A stretch of DNA of 64,000 nt from Draconibacterium aestuarii (GTDB lineage Bacteria > Bacteroidota > Bacteroidia > Bacteroidales > Prolixibacteraceae). Under the pieces are notes generated by a model, which saw nothing but the letters and a program-made list of their open reading frames with translations, was not told the DNA's origin and did no database searches. The position numbers and the translations under genes are program-made. Below, one piece after another: positions 1 to 10,893 of the stretch (its first letter is position 1; the number at the start of each line of letters is the position of its first letter). Location: assembly GCA_026671195.1 (NCBI GenBank), contig JAPOHD010000027.1, forward strand, positions 124,001 through 188,000, given 5' to 3'.

Positions 1-2441
1 AGGAGCAGAATATCGAATTGTATCTGGAACGTTGTCATTGGGAAACTCAGGTTTGGGTTGATGGACAAAAAGTGGGACTGCAAAACAGCCTGGGTACAGC
101 GCATCAATACGACTTAACTAAATACTTGTCTCCCGGAAAGCATAAGATTTCTGTTTGTGTGGATAATAGAATAAAAGATTTGGATGTTGGTCCCGATTCG
201 CATAGTGTTTCTGATCATACACAAAGTAACTGGAACGGAATTGTTGGCGAAATAAAACTGGTAAAAAGAGCCAAACTTTCAATTTCTAACCTCCAGGTTT
301 TTCCTGACATCGCAAATAAAAAAGTGCGGGTTGAAATCGAATTAAAAGATATTGCCGAAACAAAAGGGGAAACGATTATTCGTGTAGAAGCTGTCAGCGC
401 TGGGAATGAAGAGGAAGTTCGCGTAAATCCGGTTGAAATGAAGATTGAAAATCGTTCTGGCAAAATTGTAATCGATTATCCGATGGGAGATGCTGTGCGA
501 TTGTGGGACGAATTTGACCCGAATTTATATAAGTTAACTGTTGAGGTACAATCAGGTTCGGCAAAAGATGAACAAGAGGTACATTTTGGAATGCGCGAAA
601 TTAAGGCAGACGGCACTCGTTTTGCTGTAAACGGACGCCCGGTTTTTCTGCGGGGAACACTTGAATGTGCCATTTTCCCCAGAACCGGTTATCCACCCAC
701 TGATGTTGAATCATGGAAACGGATCATTACGATTTGTAGGGCGCACGGTTTAAATCATATTCGTTTTCATTCATGGTGTCCTCCCGAAGCAGCTTTTACT
801 GCGGCCGATGAACTTGGATTTTATTACCAGGTGGAGTGTTCGTCGTGGGCCAATTCAACAAGCAGGCTGGGTGATGGATTGCCCGTGGATAAATGGTTGT
901 ACGAGGAGAGTGTGCGAATGATAAAGGCTTATGGGAACCATCCTTCGTTTTGTTTAATGGCGTATGGTAACGAGCCTGCAGGTAAAAATCAGAAGCAATT
1001 TCTGGCAGATTTTGTAACCCTCTGGAAAACAAAAGACAGCCGTAGAGTTTATACCGGCGGTGCAGGTTGGCCGGCAATTGAGCAGAATGATTATCACAAT
1101 CTTCCCCAACCACGGATTCAAGCCTGGGGTGAAGGGCTCCGCAGTATAATAAATGCACAACCTCCGCGAAATGACTACGACTGGCAGAACCGACTTGGTA
1201 AAAACGACCGCCCGGTTGTGAGCCACGAAATTGGGCAGTGGTGTGTTTATCCCAACCTAAAAGAAAGTGAAAAGTATGATGGCGTATTAAAAGCTAAAAA
1301 TTTCGAATTGTTTAGGCGCAGTTTAAATGCGCATCAAATGGGCCATCTTGCCGATAGCTTTTTATTGGCATCGGGGAAGTTGCAGGCGTTATGCTACAAG
1401 GCTGATATTGAGGCAGCACTTCGAACCCCCGGTTTTGGTGGATTTCAGCTGCTCGATCTTCATGATTTCCCCGGGCAGGGAACGGCTTTGGTTGGTGTAC
1501 TCGATCCGTTTTGGGAGGAGAAAGGATACATTACCCCTGAAGAATACAGCAGGTTTTGTAATGAAACAGTTCCGTTGGCACGACTGCCAAAACGAATATT
1601 TAAAAGTAACGAAACCATTTCGGCAGAGATTGAAGTGGCACATTTTGGGCCGAAGGAATTAGCTGGTGTAACTCCCCATTGGAAGATTGCAGATCAGCTT
1701 GGAACTGTAGTCAGGGAGGGTAACCTGGCTACAACAAATCTCAACTGGGGTAATGGAATAAAATTAGGTTTTGTTGAAACAACAATCCCGACAGAAAAAG
1801 CAAAACAATTTACTTTGGAGGTCGAAATTGCCGGTTTTATTAATAGTTGGGACATTTGGGTATATCCATCGGAACAACCCAAATTACAGGAAGAAATTCT
1901 TGTGGTTCAGGAACTCAATAAAAAGGCAATTACTACCTTGAAAAATGGTGGAAAAGTATTGCTGACAGCCAGAATAGGAAGTGTAAAAAATGGGAAAGGC
2001 GGAGAAGTTGGAATTGGTTTCTCAAGTATTTTCTGGAATACAGCATGGACCGGCGGACAAAAACCACATACCTTAGGAATTTTATGCGACCCAAATCATC
2101 CGGCATTGGCAGATTTCCCAACAGAATTCCACTCAAACTGGCAGTGGTGGGATGCAATGAGTCATTCAAATGCGATTAATGTGGAGGTTTTTTCAAATCC
2201 TGTGCAACCTATTTTACGTGTGATTGACGACTGGGTAACCAATCGCCAGTTGGCCTTAATCTTTGAGGCGAAAGTAGGAAAAGGGAAATTGATGGTAACG
2301 GGAATAGATCTTGTTGATAATTTGAAAAACAGACCCGAAGCACAACAGCTTTTGTATAGTTTGGAAAACTATATGACCGGCGAGAAGTTTAATCCGCTTA
2401 CCCAATTGTCAGAAAATGAAATCAGAGAAATATTTGAGTAA
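1..2441 (+). CDS. Glycoside hydrolase family 2 protein, 5' truncated
   Basis: The reading frame is open from base 3, so the gene starts before the window and the TTG at position 18 is probably not the real start. The visible part begins inside the jelly-roll sugar-binding domain (LYLERCHWETQVWVDG), followed by an immunoglobulin-like domain and the TIM-barrel catalytic domain. The candidate acid/base glutamate is in AYGNEP (codon at 972) and the candidate nucleophile is in SHEIGQW (codon at 1227), the two usual GH2 positions. A beta-rich accessory region follows. It probably removes a beta-linked terminal sugar from a polysaccharide fragment, but the substrate cannot be read from sequence. It is a close relative of the complete GH2 gene at 5925-9152, with the DUF5107/TPR gene lying between the two, which suggests one glycan-utilisation operon. 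Family assignment is firm; specificity is unknown. Confidence 0.9.
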   Translation, partial: EQNIELYLERCHWETQVWVDGQKVGLQNSLGTAHQYDLTKYLSPGKHKISVCVDNRIKDLDVGPDSHSVSDHTQSNWNGIVGEIKLVKRAKLSISNLQVFPDIANKKVRVEIELKDIAETKGETIIRVEAVSAGNEEEVRVNPVEMKIENRSGKIVIDYPMGDAVRLWDEFDPNLYKLTVEVQSGSAKDEQEVHFGMREIKADGTRFAVNGRPVFLRGTLECAIFPRTGYPPTDVESWKRIITICRAHGLNHIRFHSWCPPEAAFTAADELGFYYQVECSSWANSTSRLGDGLPVDKWLYEESVRMIKAYGNHPSFCLMAYGNEPAGKNQKQFLADFVTLWKTKDSRRVYTGGAGWPAIEQNDYHNLPQPRIQAWGEGLRSIINAQPPRNDYDWQNRLGKNDRPVVSHEIGQWCVYPNLKESEKYDGVLKAKNFELFRRSLNAHQMGHLADSFLLASGKLQALCYKADIEAALRTPGFGGFQLLDLHDFPGQGTALVGVLDPFWEEKGYITPEEYSRFCNETVPLARLPKRIFKSNETISAEIEVAHFGPKELAGVTPHWKIADQLGTVVREGNLATTNLNWGNGIKLGFVETTIPTEKAKQFTLEVEIAGFINSWDIWVYPSEQPKLQEEILVVQELNKKAITTLKNGGKVLLTARIGSVKNGKGGEVGIGFSSIFWNTAWTGGQKPHTLGILCDPNHPALADFPTEFHSNWQWWDAMSHSNAINVEVFSNPVQPILRVIDDWVTNRQLALIFEAKVGKGKLMVTGIDLVDNLKNRPEAQQLLYSLENYMTGEKFNPLTQLSENEIREIFE

Positions 2442-2487
2442 ACAGCGACTGAAAGAATTTGACAAGTAAGGATTTGGATAGATTAGT

Positions 2488-5400
2488 ATGGTTAAGCAAG
2501 TAAAAGCAGAAATAGAAAAATTAATCATCCCAACATACGAGTTGGGAAAGTCGGAAATAAATCCGGTTTTTTTGAAAAACGTGTTTATCAGGGATCGTCG
2601 GGTAAAATCTACCCCGTACCTTTTATTGATAAGGTTTTCGATACAAAAGTGGATAAAAAGTACGATGCTGCAATTTTGGAAAATGAGTTTGTGAAATTGG
2701 TAATATTGCCAGAAATAGGCGGAAGAATTTTTGAAGCACAGGATAAAGCCAATAATAATTACAATTTCTTTTATAAGCAAAAAGTGATAAAACCGGCACT
2801 GGTTGGACTGGCCGGACCATGGATTAGCGGAGGTGTGGAATTTAACTGGCCACAGCACCATCGCCCCGGAACTTATTTGCCTACCGATACTTATATTGAA
2901 GAGGAAAATGATGGAGCAAAAACAATCTGGATGTCGGAATACGACCCGATGTATCGATTGAAAGGGATGCACGGAATTCGTATTCGTCCAAACAGTGCGT
3001 TAATAGAATTGCGGGGAAGACTGTTTAACCGTACTCCTTTAACTCAAACTTTTTTGTGGTGGGCAAATGTAGCAGTACAGGTTCACGATGATTACGAAAG
3101 CTTTTTTCCGCCCGATGTACATTATGTGGCCGACCATGCAGTACGTGCCATGAGCAGTTTTCCTCTTGCTGAAAACAACTATTATGGTATTCCTTATCAT
3201 CAGCGCCCCGGGAAAAACGATTTGCGAAAATATTCCAATATTCCGGTACCCACCAGCTACATGGTTTGTGATACAAAATACGATTTCTTTGGTGGCTACG
3301 ATCACAGGGCACAGGGCGGTTTTGTTCATGTTGCCAACCGGCATATCGCTCCCGGTAAAAAACAGTGGACCTGGGGAGATGATGAATTTGGCAGGGCCTG
3401 GGACCGCGAATTAACCGATGAAGGTGGCCCGTATTTTGAATTGATGGCGGGAGTTTATACAGATAATCAACCCGATTTTACTTATTTACTTCCTTACGAA
3501 ACAAAGACTTTTTCGCAGTTCTGGTGGAGTTATAAAAACCTTGGCCCCGTACAAAATGCAAATAAAGATTTTGCGATCCGATGTGAAATTCAGCAGGGGA
3601 ATAAGCTTGATATTGGTGTCGCGAGTAGTCAGAAATTCAAAGATATTAAAGTCATTCTAAAAATAGGAAACGAGCAAAAAATAATTGAAAACATTACTGT
3701 TTCACCCGATAATCCCTGGAAAGAAAATACTATTAAAATAGAACCAGGAGAGGAAAATACGATATCGATACGGGTGGTTGACAGCAATGGGAAAGAGCAA
3801 ATAGTTTACCATCATCGTGAGATTGATTGGTCGCGAAACCGAAAAGTGGCTGTCGAGCCCAAACCGCCAAAGGATATTGAAAGTGTGAACGAACTGGAAT
3901 TGATTGGTGAACATTTGGAATTGTACCGTCACCCAACACGCTATCCTGAACAATATTGGGAAGAAGCAATTAAACGGGATCCGAACAGTTATAAATCGTG
4001 GATTGCTTTAGGACGTGTGGAACTTAAAAATGGCAAATTTGAAGCAGCTGAAAAGAACTTCAAAACAGCCATCGAGATTATGACCAGTTATCACCCTAAT
4101 CCGGCATCGGGCGAGGCGCATTATTTTTGCGGATTAGCCTGTTCATATCTGAGAAAGGAAACAGTGGCTTACTCACTTTTTTATAAAGCAACCTGGAATT
4201 TCGAATGGCGTGCTTCTGCTTATTATCAGTTGGCTTTACTGGATTGTAAACGCATTGATTATTCAACGGCATTGGAGCATATTGAAATGGCGTTGGATAC
4301 AAATCGCCAGAATAATAAAGCTAACATATTGAAGGCAATTATTCAGAAAAAACAGGATAACAAGGCCGCAGCAAAAGCTACATTGCAAGAAGTACTAAAG
4401 GCCGATCCTTTAGACCAGTGGGCAAAATTCGAACTTGCATGTATAACCGAATCGTATCCCGATTTTCTTCAATCTTCGAGAAACGATGCCCAAACGGTAA
4501 TTGACATTGCTTTTGATTATGCAGAAGCGGGTTTTTACGATGAAGCAATTCATTTAATTGAGTTACATCATAACAATGAAATCGCGGAATGTGCTGTCCC
4601 AAATCCAATGGGAAAATCGGTGATGACACAATTTGTTCTGGCCTGGTTACATGAGCTGAATGGTAATGACTCATCTGCATCTGAAATTCTAAATGGCACC
4701 ATCGGAGCAGTGCCCGATTACTTTTTCCCGTCCAGAATATGGGAACAGCTGGTTTTGGAATGGGCATTACCAAAAGCGGGAAACAATACGATAGCAGCTT
4801 TCGGATTAGGCAATTATTATTACAATTTAAAACGGCACGATGATGCCATAAATGCCTGGGGAAAAGCGGCAACCGCAAATTGTAGTTATGGTACTTTGTA
4901 TCGTAACCTGGGAATAGCCTGTTGGAATAAACGTTGCGATGGAGAAAGAGCAAGAGAGTGGTTCTTAAAGGCCATAGAGCTATCGCCTGCAGATGCACGA
5001 ATTCGTTATGAATTCGATCAGCTTCGAAAAAAACTAAACGACGATCCTTGCGAGCGTTTAAAAGATCTTGAGTGGATAAAGGATTTGGTGATTACACGCG
5101 ACGATTTTTGTGTGGAACTGGCAGCACTTTACAATTTTACAGGACAATATCAAAAAGCACTGGATTTGACAGAAAACCGAAGATTTCACCCTTGGGAAGG
5201 TGGTGAAGGGCAGGTGTTGAAACAGTTTACACAAGCCTGCCTGAAGTTGGGGCAGGAAGCATTTTTAAAAGGCGATGCAAAAACAGCATTAAAGTTCTTT
5301 CAAAAATCGATGGAAACACCCGATAATTTAGGCGAAAAATACCATCCTTTACAGGCGGTTGCACATATTAATTACTGGAAAGGGAAGGCATATAAAACTT

Positions 5401-5825
5401 TGCAGAATGAAAGGGAAGCAATGAAACATTTCGATGCAAGTATAAAGGAAGAGGACGATTTTATTGATATGGCAGTTAGTGTATTTTCGGAAATGACCTA
5501 TTATCGTGGCTTGTCGTTAATTGAGCTGAAGAAGACAGAAGAAGCCCAACATTTGTTTGCTGAAATGAAAAACTTTGGTGAAGCAAAGCTTAACGAAGAA
5601 GTTCAGATTGACTATTTTGCAACCTCGTTACCGTTGTTACTGGTTTTTGACGATGATATTCAGGAACGAGATAGAATGGATGCAAAATTCCTGATCGCAC
5701 TGGCCGAAAGCGGACTTGGAAATACAGCAAATTGTATCCGTCTTTTAGAGGAAATTTTAAGTATGAACAAAATGCATACCGGTGCGATGGAGCTGTTGGC
5801 TCGATTCTTAAATCATTTAAAATAG
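2488..5825 (+). CDS. DUF5107 domain / TPR repeat protein, with an apparent frameshift near the N terminus
   Basis: The protein has an N-terminal DUF5107 domain (typical GLAGPWISGGVEFNWPQHH segment, about residues 30-330) followed by a long alpha-helical region of tetratricopeptide repeats to the end (for example YKSWIALGRVELKNGKFEAA). DUF5107 proteins are often found beside glycosidases; their biochemical role is not established, although the domain looks like a beta-sandwich sugar-binding fold. The downstream frame alone opens only at GTG 2649. Homology-like sequence (EKRVYQGSSGKIYP) continues upstream in that frame to 2574, and the expected N terminus (MVKQVKAEIEKLIIPTYELG) is in another frame from ATG 2488. 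The two frames join at a T7 run at 2567-2573, where one extra T would restore a single gene. The gap to the preceding GH2 gene is 46 bases, consistent with an operon. No signal peptide is visible, so it may be cytoplasmic. Confidence 0.8.
2567..2573 (+). other. T7 homopolymer at the apparent frameshift site
   Basis: Upstream of this run the frame from ATG 2488 encodes the expected DUF5107 N terminus. Downstream, from GAA 2574, the matching sequence is in the frame of the long ORF. Eight T residues instead of seven would join them. This may be a sequencing or assembly indel, a real mutation, or slippage that is corrected in expression. Confidence 0.65.
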
Positions 5826-5895
5826 CTAATCCAGTTCAGTAAAAATCGAATAGGAAACGACCATGACAACAAATACCACAAAATTCCCCCTCTAA

Positions 5896-5903
5896 TACCT
5901 TTG
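5896..5903 (+). promoter_or_regulatory. Possible Bacteroidota -7 promoter box (TACCTTTG)
   Basis: TACCTTTG matches the Bacteroidota sigma factor -7 consensus TAnnTTTG and lies 21 bases before the ATG of the second GH2 gene. No convincing -33 TTTG is seen at the right distance, so this is a half-match only. If real, the second GH2 gene can be transcribed separately from the upstream pair. Confidence 0.35.
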
Positions 5904-5924
5904 AAAATTTTAATTGTTAATTAG

Positions 5925-8900
5925 ATGAAAACTAAAATCTCACTCAGTATATTTCTTTTTATTCTAAATGTAACGCAGGTGTTTGCTCAAAATGCCATCA
6001 ATTTGTCGGGGAAATGGCAGGTAAATCTAGATATGCAGAACGAACTCGTTGTTAAATATCCGGCAGAAACAATTACCAGTGGAACGGTTATTTTACCCGG
6101 GTCTTTGGCTGAAAACGGTTTCGGCTATAAAACATCAGGTTCCGATTTTGGAATTCTTACGCCTGAATACAAATACCTTGGAAAGGCCTGGTATAAAAAA
6201 CAAATTGAAATTCCGAAAGAATGGGCCGGGAAAGATATTGAGATTTTCCTGGAGCGGGTACTTTGGGAGTCACGGATCTTTGTTGATGGAGAAGAGCTTT
6301 CGAAACATGATGCGCTGGGAACACCGCACCTTCATAAGCTGGGAAAAATTTCTACCGGGAAGCATGAATTAAGCATTCAGGTTGACAACGAAATGATTCA
6401 TAACATTGGTGATAAAGGCCATGCTTATGGAGAATACACCCAAAGTATCTGGAATGGAATTGTTGGCCGGATGGAATTGCGCGCCAAAGATCTGATTTCT
6501 TTTCAGAGCGTAAAAGTTACTTCAGATATTCAGAATGAGTTACTTCATATCGCAACTGATATTTATACCGAAGAGTCGAGTTCGTTAAAACTTGATTATG
6601 AAATTGTGTCGGTTTCAACAAATGAGGTTCTTTTTTCCGGAACCCAGTCGGATAATATCAGACGAGGAAAAACAAGCCTCGAATGGCCGGTAAAAACCGA
6701 AGGTAAATTAACAAAGTGGAGCGAATTCACTCCTGAAGTTTATCTTTTAAAACTGAAGTTGCATTCAGGAGAAAAGGTGGATAGTTACGAAACAGAATTC
6801 GGTTATTGTCAAATAAGTCATAACGGTACTAAAGTACTGGTTAACGGAACTCCGGTATTTTTACGTGGAAATCTGGATTGTGTTCATTTCCCGTTAACCG
6901 GTTATCCCTCATGCGACCTGAATGACTGGATAAGAATTTTTAAAACGTACAAAGAGTATGGTTTAAATCATGCCCGTTTTCATTCATGGTGTCCGCCTGA
7001 AGCAGCATTTAAAGCAGCCAACCGCGTGGGAATTTATCTGCAGGCAGAGGCATCAATATGGATCGATTGGTGGATGAGCACCGACATGATAGAACGCGGC
7101 CGTCCGGAAATGGATACAAAAGGCCATCCAACAGGTTTGGGACACGATGCGGAACGCGATAAATTTGTTATAGCTGAAATGAACCGGGTGGTGGATACTT
7201 ATGGAAATAATCCTTCTTTTACAATGTTCTGCATCGGGAATGAACTTGGGAATTCTGATTTTAATGTAATGAAACAGTGGGTGGCCGATTTAAAGGAGAA
7301 AGATCCACGTCGTTTATATGCAGTTTCAACGGCCCGCACCATTACTGAGGTCGACGATTACTGTGCAACACATTATATAAAAGATTTTGGCCGCACCCGA
7401 GGGTTAAATGGCTCCCGTACCGACTGGAATTTCGAAGATGTTTACAGTAAAATGGACATCCCGATTATTGCCCATGAAATCGGGCAGTGGCCGGTTTATC
7501 CGCGTTGGAGCGAAATTGGTAAATATAAAGCTGTGTTAAAAGCCCGTAATTTTGAGGAGTTTAAACGTCAGGCAGAAAAGAATGGGATTGCCACACAGGC
7601 TGACGATTTTGCTGATGCTTCGGGCGCACTCAACCAGATCATGTACAAGTACGAAACAGAATCGTTTTTACGAACACCAAGCTGTGCCGGGGTTCAACTT
7701 CTGAGTATGCAGGATTACCAGGGGCAGGGCGAAGCTTTAATCGGCTGGCTCGATTGCTTTTGGGAAAGCAAAGGAATTACTACTCCTGAAAAATTTAGAC
7801 AGCATTTTTCCGAAACGGTTCCGCTGCTTTTGTTTGAAAAATTTGTATGGGAAAACAACGAGGTCTTTCGCGCCGAAGTACAACTTTCGCATCATTCTGT
7901 TGAGGATTTAAACGGGCAGGTAAACTGGACCGTAACTGATGATCCGGGCAATGAGCTTGCGAAGGGAAGTTTTAAAAAAATGACTTTTGGAAATGGCACT
8001 TTAAAGAATGTGGGGAAAATAGAATTTCCCCTGGATAAAATAAAAAAGGCTACCAAACTAACCATTTATCTTGAAGTTTTAAATACTGAATTTTGCAACG
8101 AATGGGACATTTGGGTATTTCCTTCACAGCCGGCAGAAATTGAAAAGAATTCGATAATTGTTGCTGACGAACTAAATGCTGAAACCTTTAAAAAGCTAAA
8201 TTCTGGCGCAAAAGTATTGTTGCAAGCCAATCAATTAGGAACAAACGAAACTTCAGTTAAAGCTTTGTTTTATCCATTGTACTGGTCGTTAACATTTTTC
8301 CCGGGGCAGGGGAAAACCAACATCGGCTTATTACTTCAGGATAAACATCCTGCCTTTAACAATTTCCCTACTTCGTTTCACAGCAACTGGCAATGGGAAA
8401 CCATTTCGGCCGATGCCAAAGGATTTATTCTGAATGAATTGCCCCACGAATATAAACCAATTGCCCAGCCGGTTGACGATTTTCACCGAAACAACAAAGT
8501 GGGATCCATTTTCGAATTGAAAGTGGGCGAAGGGAAATTGCTGGTTTGTGGTTACAACCTGAAATCGGAAAAACCTGCAGCGCGCCAATTGAAACAAAGT
8601 TTGCTGGAATACATGAACTCCAATGATTTTAATCCCGGGCAGGCAATGGATGAGAAGTGGCTCCTCAAAACATTTAAAAGTATTCCGAAAGCGGAAAAGG
8701 CAGATTTGCCTGAGGAATTTAGTAAGGCAATTCTTTTGGTAAATGCAGCCAAAAAAGTGCATAACGGTAGTGAAAATATTGCGTGGGAGCCTGCGTTGGA
8801 TGAGGTTGAAATTGAAGAAAATGTTACGTACCGTTTAACGGCCGATGGAACATGGAAAGAGAATCAAAATACAGCCTGGCATGGAAATGAAATGACTCTT

Positions 8901-9152
8901 CAATTAAATTGTGCGGAAGGAATGCTGGGAACTTTATTAGTTCGTTTTCACGATTGGAACAACAAGGGCAGAACCGGGATGCTTGATTTCGAAGGCCGCA
9001 AATCGAAACTGGATTTGCACAGAGGTGAGGGTGTTTGGATAAAGTTTCATGTAATGCGCGAAGACAGCAACGATGGTAAATTAATATTGAAAACCAAAGC
9101 TGAAACCGGTGGCAATTTAATGATTACCCGGATTGTTTTGTTGAAAGAGTAG
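5925..9152 (+). CDS. Secreted glycoside hydrolase family 2 protein with extra C-terminal domain
   Basis: The 1075-residue protein starts with a clear Sec signal peptide (MKTKISLSIFLFILNVTQVFAQ), so it acts in the periplasm or at the surface. The order is a jelly-roll sugar-binding domain (about 25-190), an immunoglobulin-like domain (about 195-300), then the TIM barrel, with candidate acid/base Glu440 in CIGNELG and candidate nucleophile Glu518 in AHEIGQW. The core resembles the truncated GH2 protein at the window start almost motif for motif. It differs by an added beta-rich domain of about 130 residues at the C terminus (from about residue 940), possibly carbohydrate binding. The upstream gap of 99 bases contains a possible promoter. 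Substrate is unknown. Two related GH2 enzymes around a DUF5107 protein suggest work on successive or different linkages of one glycan. Confidence 0.9.
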   Translation: MKTKISLSIFLFILNVTQVFAQNAINLSGKWQVNLDMQNELVVKYPAETITSGTVILPGSLAENGFGYKTSGSDFGILTPEYKYLGKAWYKKQIEIPKEWAGKDIEIFLERVLWESRIFVDGEELSKHDALGTPHLHKLGKISTGKHELSIQVDNEMIHNIGDKGHAYGEYTQSIWNGIVGRMELRAKDLISFQSVKVTSDIQNELLHIATDIYTEESSSLKLDYEIVSVSTNEVLFSGTQSDNIRRGKTSLEWPVKTEGKLTKWSEFTPEVYLLKLKLHSGEKVDSYETEFGYCQISHNGTKVLVNGTPVFLRGNLDCVHFPLTGYPSCDLNDWIRIFKTYKEYGLNHARFHSWCPPEAAFKAANRVGIYLQAEASIWIDWWMSTDMIERGRPEMDTKGHPTGLGHDAERDKFVIAEMNRVVDTYGNNPSFTMFCIGNELGNSDFNVMKQWVADLKEKDPRRLYAVSTARTITEVDDYCATHYIKDFGRTRGLNGSRTDWNFEDVYSKMDIPIIAHEIGQWPVYPRWSEIGKYKAVLKARNFEEFKRQAEKNGIATQADDFADASGALNQIMYKYETESFLRTPSCAGVQLLSMQDYQGQGEALIGWLDCFWESKGITTPEKFRQHFSETVPLLLFEKFVWENNEVFRAEVQLSHHSVEDLNGQVNWTVTDDPGNELAKGSFKKMTFGNGTLKNVGKIEFPLDKIKKATKLTIYLEVLNTEFCNEWDIWVFPSQPAEIEKNSIIVADELNAETFKKLNSGAKVLLQANQLGTNETSVKALFYPLYWSLTFFPGQGKTNIGLLLQDKHPAFNNFPTSFHSNWQWETISADAKGFILNELPHEYKPIAQPVDDFHRNNKVGSIFELKVGEGKLLVCGYNLKSEKPAARQLKQSLLEYMNSNDFNPGQAMDEKWLLKTFKSIPKAEKADLPEEFSKAILLVNAAKKVHNGSENIAWEPALDEVEIEENVTYRLTADGTWKENQNTAWHGNEMTLQLNCAEGMLGTLLVRFHDWNNKGRTGMLDFEGRKSKLDLHRGEGVWIKFHVMREDSNDGKLILKTKAETGGNLMITRIVLLKE

Positions 9153-9244
9153 GTTTATAGAGATTCTCAGCCTTTTTTTGCTGAATAATTTCTAAATTCA
9201 GTCATTAGTTATACTACTACTTTCAAATCTAACATCTTTGAAAT

Positions 9245-10849
9245 ATGAAACGTCGTTCCTTTTTTAAAACAACAGCTCTTGGAGGCTCGGTTCTGGCTGT
9301 TTCAGGAATATCCGCCTGTGCCACTGAAAATGCTAAAGATACAAATGAAGATCCGGCTGATTTTGAATTGAATGAGATTACAGTTCAGGAGCTGCAACTA
9401 AAAATGGAGTCGGGTGAACTTACCTCAGAAACAATCTGTAAAAAATACCTTGATCGAATTGTATTGGTCGATCCGCTTTTAAATTCAATAATCGAACTTA
9501 ATCCCGATGCGTTGGATTTAGCACGCACGCTGGATCAGGAAAGGGAAGCAGGAAATGTTAGGGGGCCGTTGCATGGTATTCCTGTTCTTATAAAGGACAA
9601 TATCGATACCGGTGATAAGATGCAAACTACAGCAGGATCGCTGGCTTTGTTCGGAAATGTATGCAAAGAGGATGCATTTATTGTAAAAAAACTTCGCGAA
9701 GCAGGAGCTGTTTTATTGGGGAAAACAAATCTGAGTGAGTGGGCCAACTTTCGTTCAACCAATTCATCCAGTGGTTGGAGTGGCCGTGGAGGTCAGGTTC
9801 ACAATCCGTTTTGTCTTGATCGAAGTCCTTGCGGATCCAGCTCGGGCACTGCAGTTGCTGTTTCGGCTAATTTATGTACAATCGGGATTGGTACCGAAAC
9901 AAACGGCTCAATTGTCTGCCCGTCGGGAATAAACGGTGTGGTCGGTATTAAACCAACACTGGGAATGTGGAGTCGCCGTGGAATTATTCCCATAGCACAC
10001 AGTCAGGACACGGCCGGGCCAATGACGAAGAATGTTACTGATGCTGCTGTTTTGCTTGGTGTACTTGCTGAATTTGATTCATTGGATGCAGAAACCCACC
10101 TGGGGAAAGGAGAAATCCATAACGATTACACAAAATTTCTGATTGATAAAGGACTGCAGGGAAAACGCATTGGAATTGCATCGGATATGATTCCTTCAAA
10201 TAATAAGGTGAAAGCATTGTTTGTTGAGGCAGTTCAGACCATGCAACGAAATGGTATTGAGTTAATTGAAGATTTGAAATTTGAGTCTCGTCGCAAGTGG
10301 AGCAGTCCGTCGTATCAGGTTTTGCTGTATGAATTTAAAGCCGACTTAAACAGCTATTTACAAAAGCATAATACAGCTCCCGTAAAAAGTCTGAAAGAAA
10401 TAATTGAATTCAATAAACAGAATGCCGACAAGGAAATGCCCTGGTTCGATCAGGAAATATTTGAAGAAGCGCAGGTGAAAGGCGATTTGAACAAAGAAGA
10501 ATATCTGACCGCATTAAAAGACTCAAAAAAATATGCGGGGAAAGAGGGAATTGATGCACTAATGGAAGAACACAATCTGGATGCTTTAATTGCCCCGACA
10601 AACGGGCCTGCATGGACAATCGATTGGGTGAACGGCGATAATTTTAACGGCGGAAGTTCTTCGCCGGCAGCCATTTCAGGCTATCCAAACATTACTGTGC
10701 CAATGGGATTTGTAAACGGTTTGCCAATTGGTATTTCATTTTTTGGACGAGCCTGGAGTGAACCCAAATTGCTTGAAATTACCTATGGTTTTGAACAGGC
10801 TACGAAACATCGTAAAGCTCCTGATTTTCAAAAATCGTTGATGGAATAA
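9245..10849 (+). CDS. Amidase signature family protein, probable lipoprotein
   Basis: The N terminus has an RRSFFK motif, a hydrophobic stretch and a cysteine in SGISAC, which fits a lipoprotein signal, possibly Tat-dependent. The rest is a full-length amidase signature enzyme (534 residues). The Ser-cisSer-Lys triad is visible: Lys117 in VLIKDN, Ser199 in CGSSSG and nucleophile Ser222 in GTETNGSI. Such enzymes hydrolyse C-N amide bonds; known relatives include GatA, fatty acid amide hydrolases and peptide amidases. A secreted stand-alone form with no GatB/GatC neighbours is unlikely to be the tRNA amidotransferase. It follows the GH2 gene by 92 bases on the same strand and may belong to that transcript. 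The true substrate is unknown. Confidence 0.9.
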   Translation: MKRRSFFKTTALGGSVLAVSGISACATENAKDTNEDPADFELNEITVQELQLKMESGELTSETICKKYLDRIVLVDPLLNSIIELNPDALDLARTLDQEREAGNVRGPLHGIPVLIKDNIDTGDKMQTTAGSLALFGNVCKEDAFIVKKLREAGAVLLGKTNLSEWANFRSTNSSSGWSGRGGQVHNPFCLDRSPCGSSSGTAVAVSANLCTIGIGTETNGSIVCPSGINGVVGIKPTLGMWSRRGIIPIAHSQDTAGPMTKNVTDAAVLLGVLAEFDSLDAETHLGKGEIHNDYTKFLIDKGLQGKRIGIASDMIPSNNKVKALFVEAVQTMQRNGIELIEDLKFESRRKWSSPSYQVLLYEFKADLNSYLQKHNTAPVKSLKEIIEFNKQNADKEMPWFDQEIFEEAQVKGDLNKEEYLTALKDSKKYAGKEGIDALMEEHNLDALIAPTNGPAWTIDWVNGDNFNGGSSSPAAISGYPNITVPMGFVNGLPIGISFFGRAWSEPKLLEITYGFEQATKHRKAPDFQKSLME

Positions 10850-10856
10850 ACTTTCT

Positions 10857-10893
10857 ACACATCTTTGCGTTCTTTGTGTCTTTGTGGTTTAGA
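10857..10893 (-). repeat. Dispersed CACAAAG-type intergenic repeat, single arm
   Basis: The strand complementary to this stretch reads as the ACCACAAAGACACAAAGAAC type. The same low-complexity motif recurs in the spacers near 50087, 50390, 51940 and 61738. It is an arm of an intergenic repeat family rather than coding sequence. Confidence 0.5.

Noticed and set aside
4378-4998. Long minus-strand frame (206 codons) inside the DUF5107/TPR gene
   Set aside because: It is an antisense shadow of a well-supported coding region, with biased composition and no motif.
9165-9190. Possible terminator after the second GH2 gene (TCAGC, T-run loop, GCTGA)
   Set aside because: The stem is only five bases and the T-run is in the loop, not after the stem.
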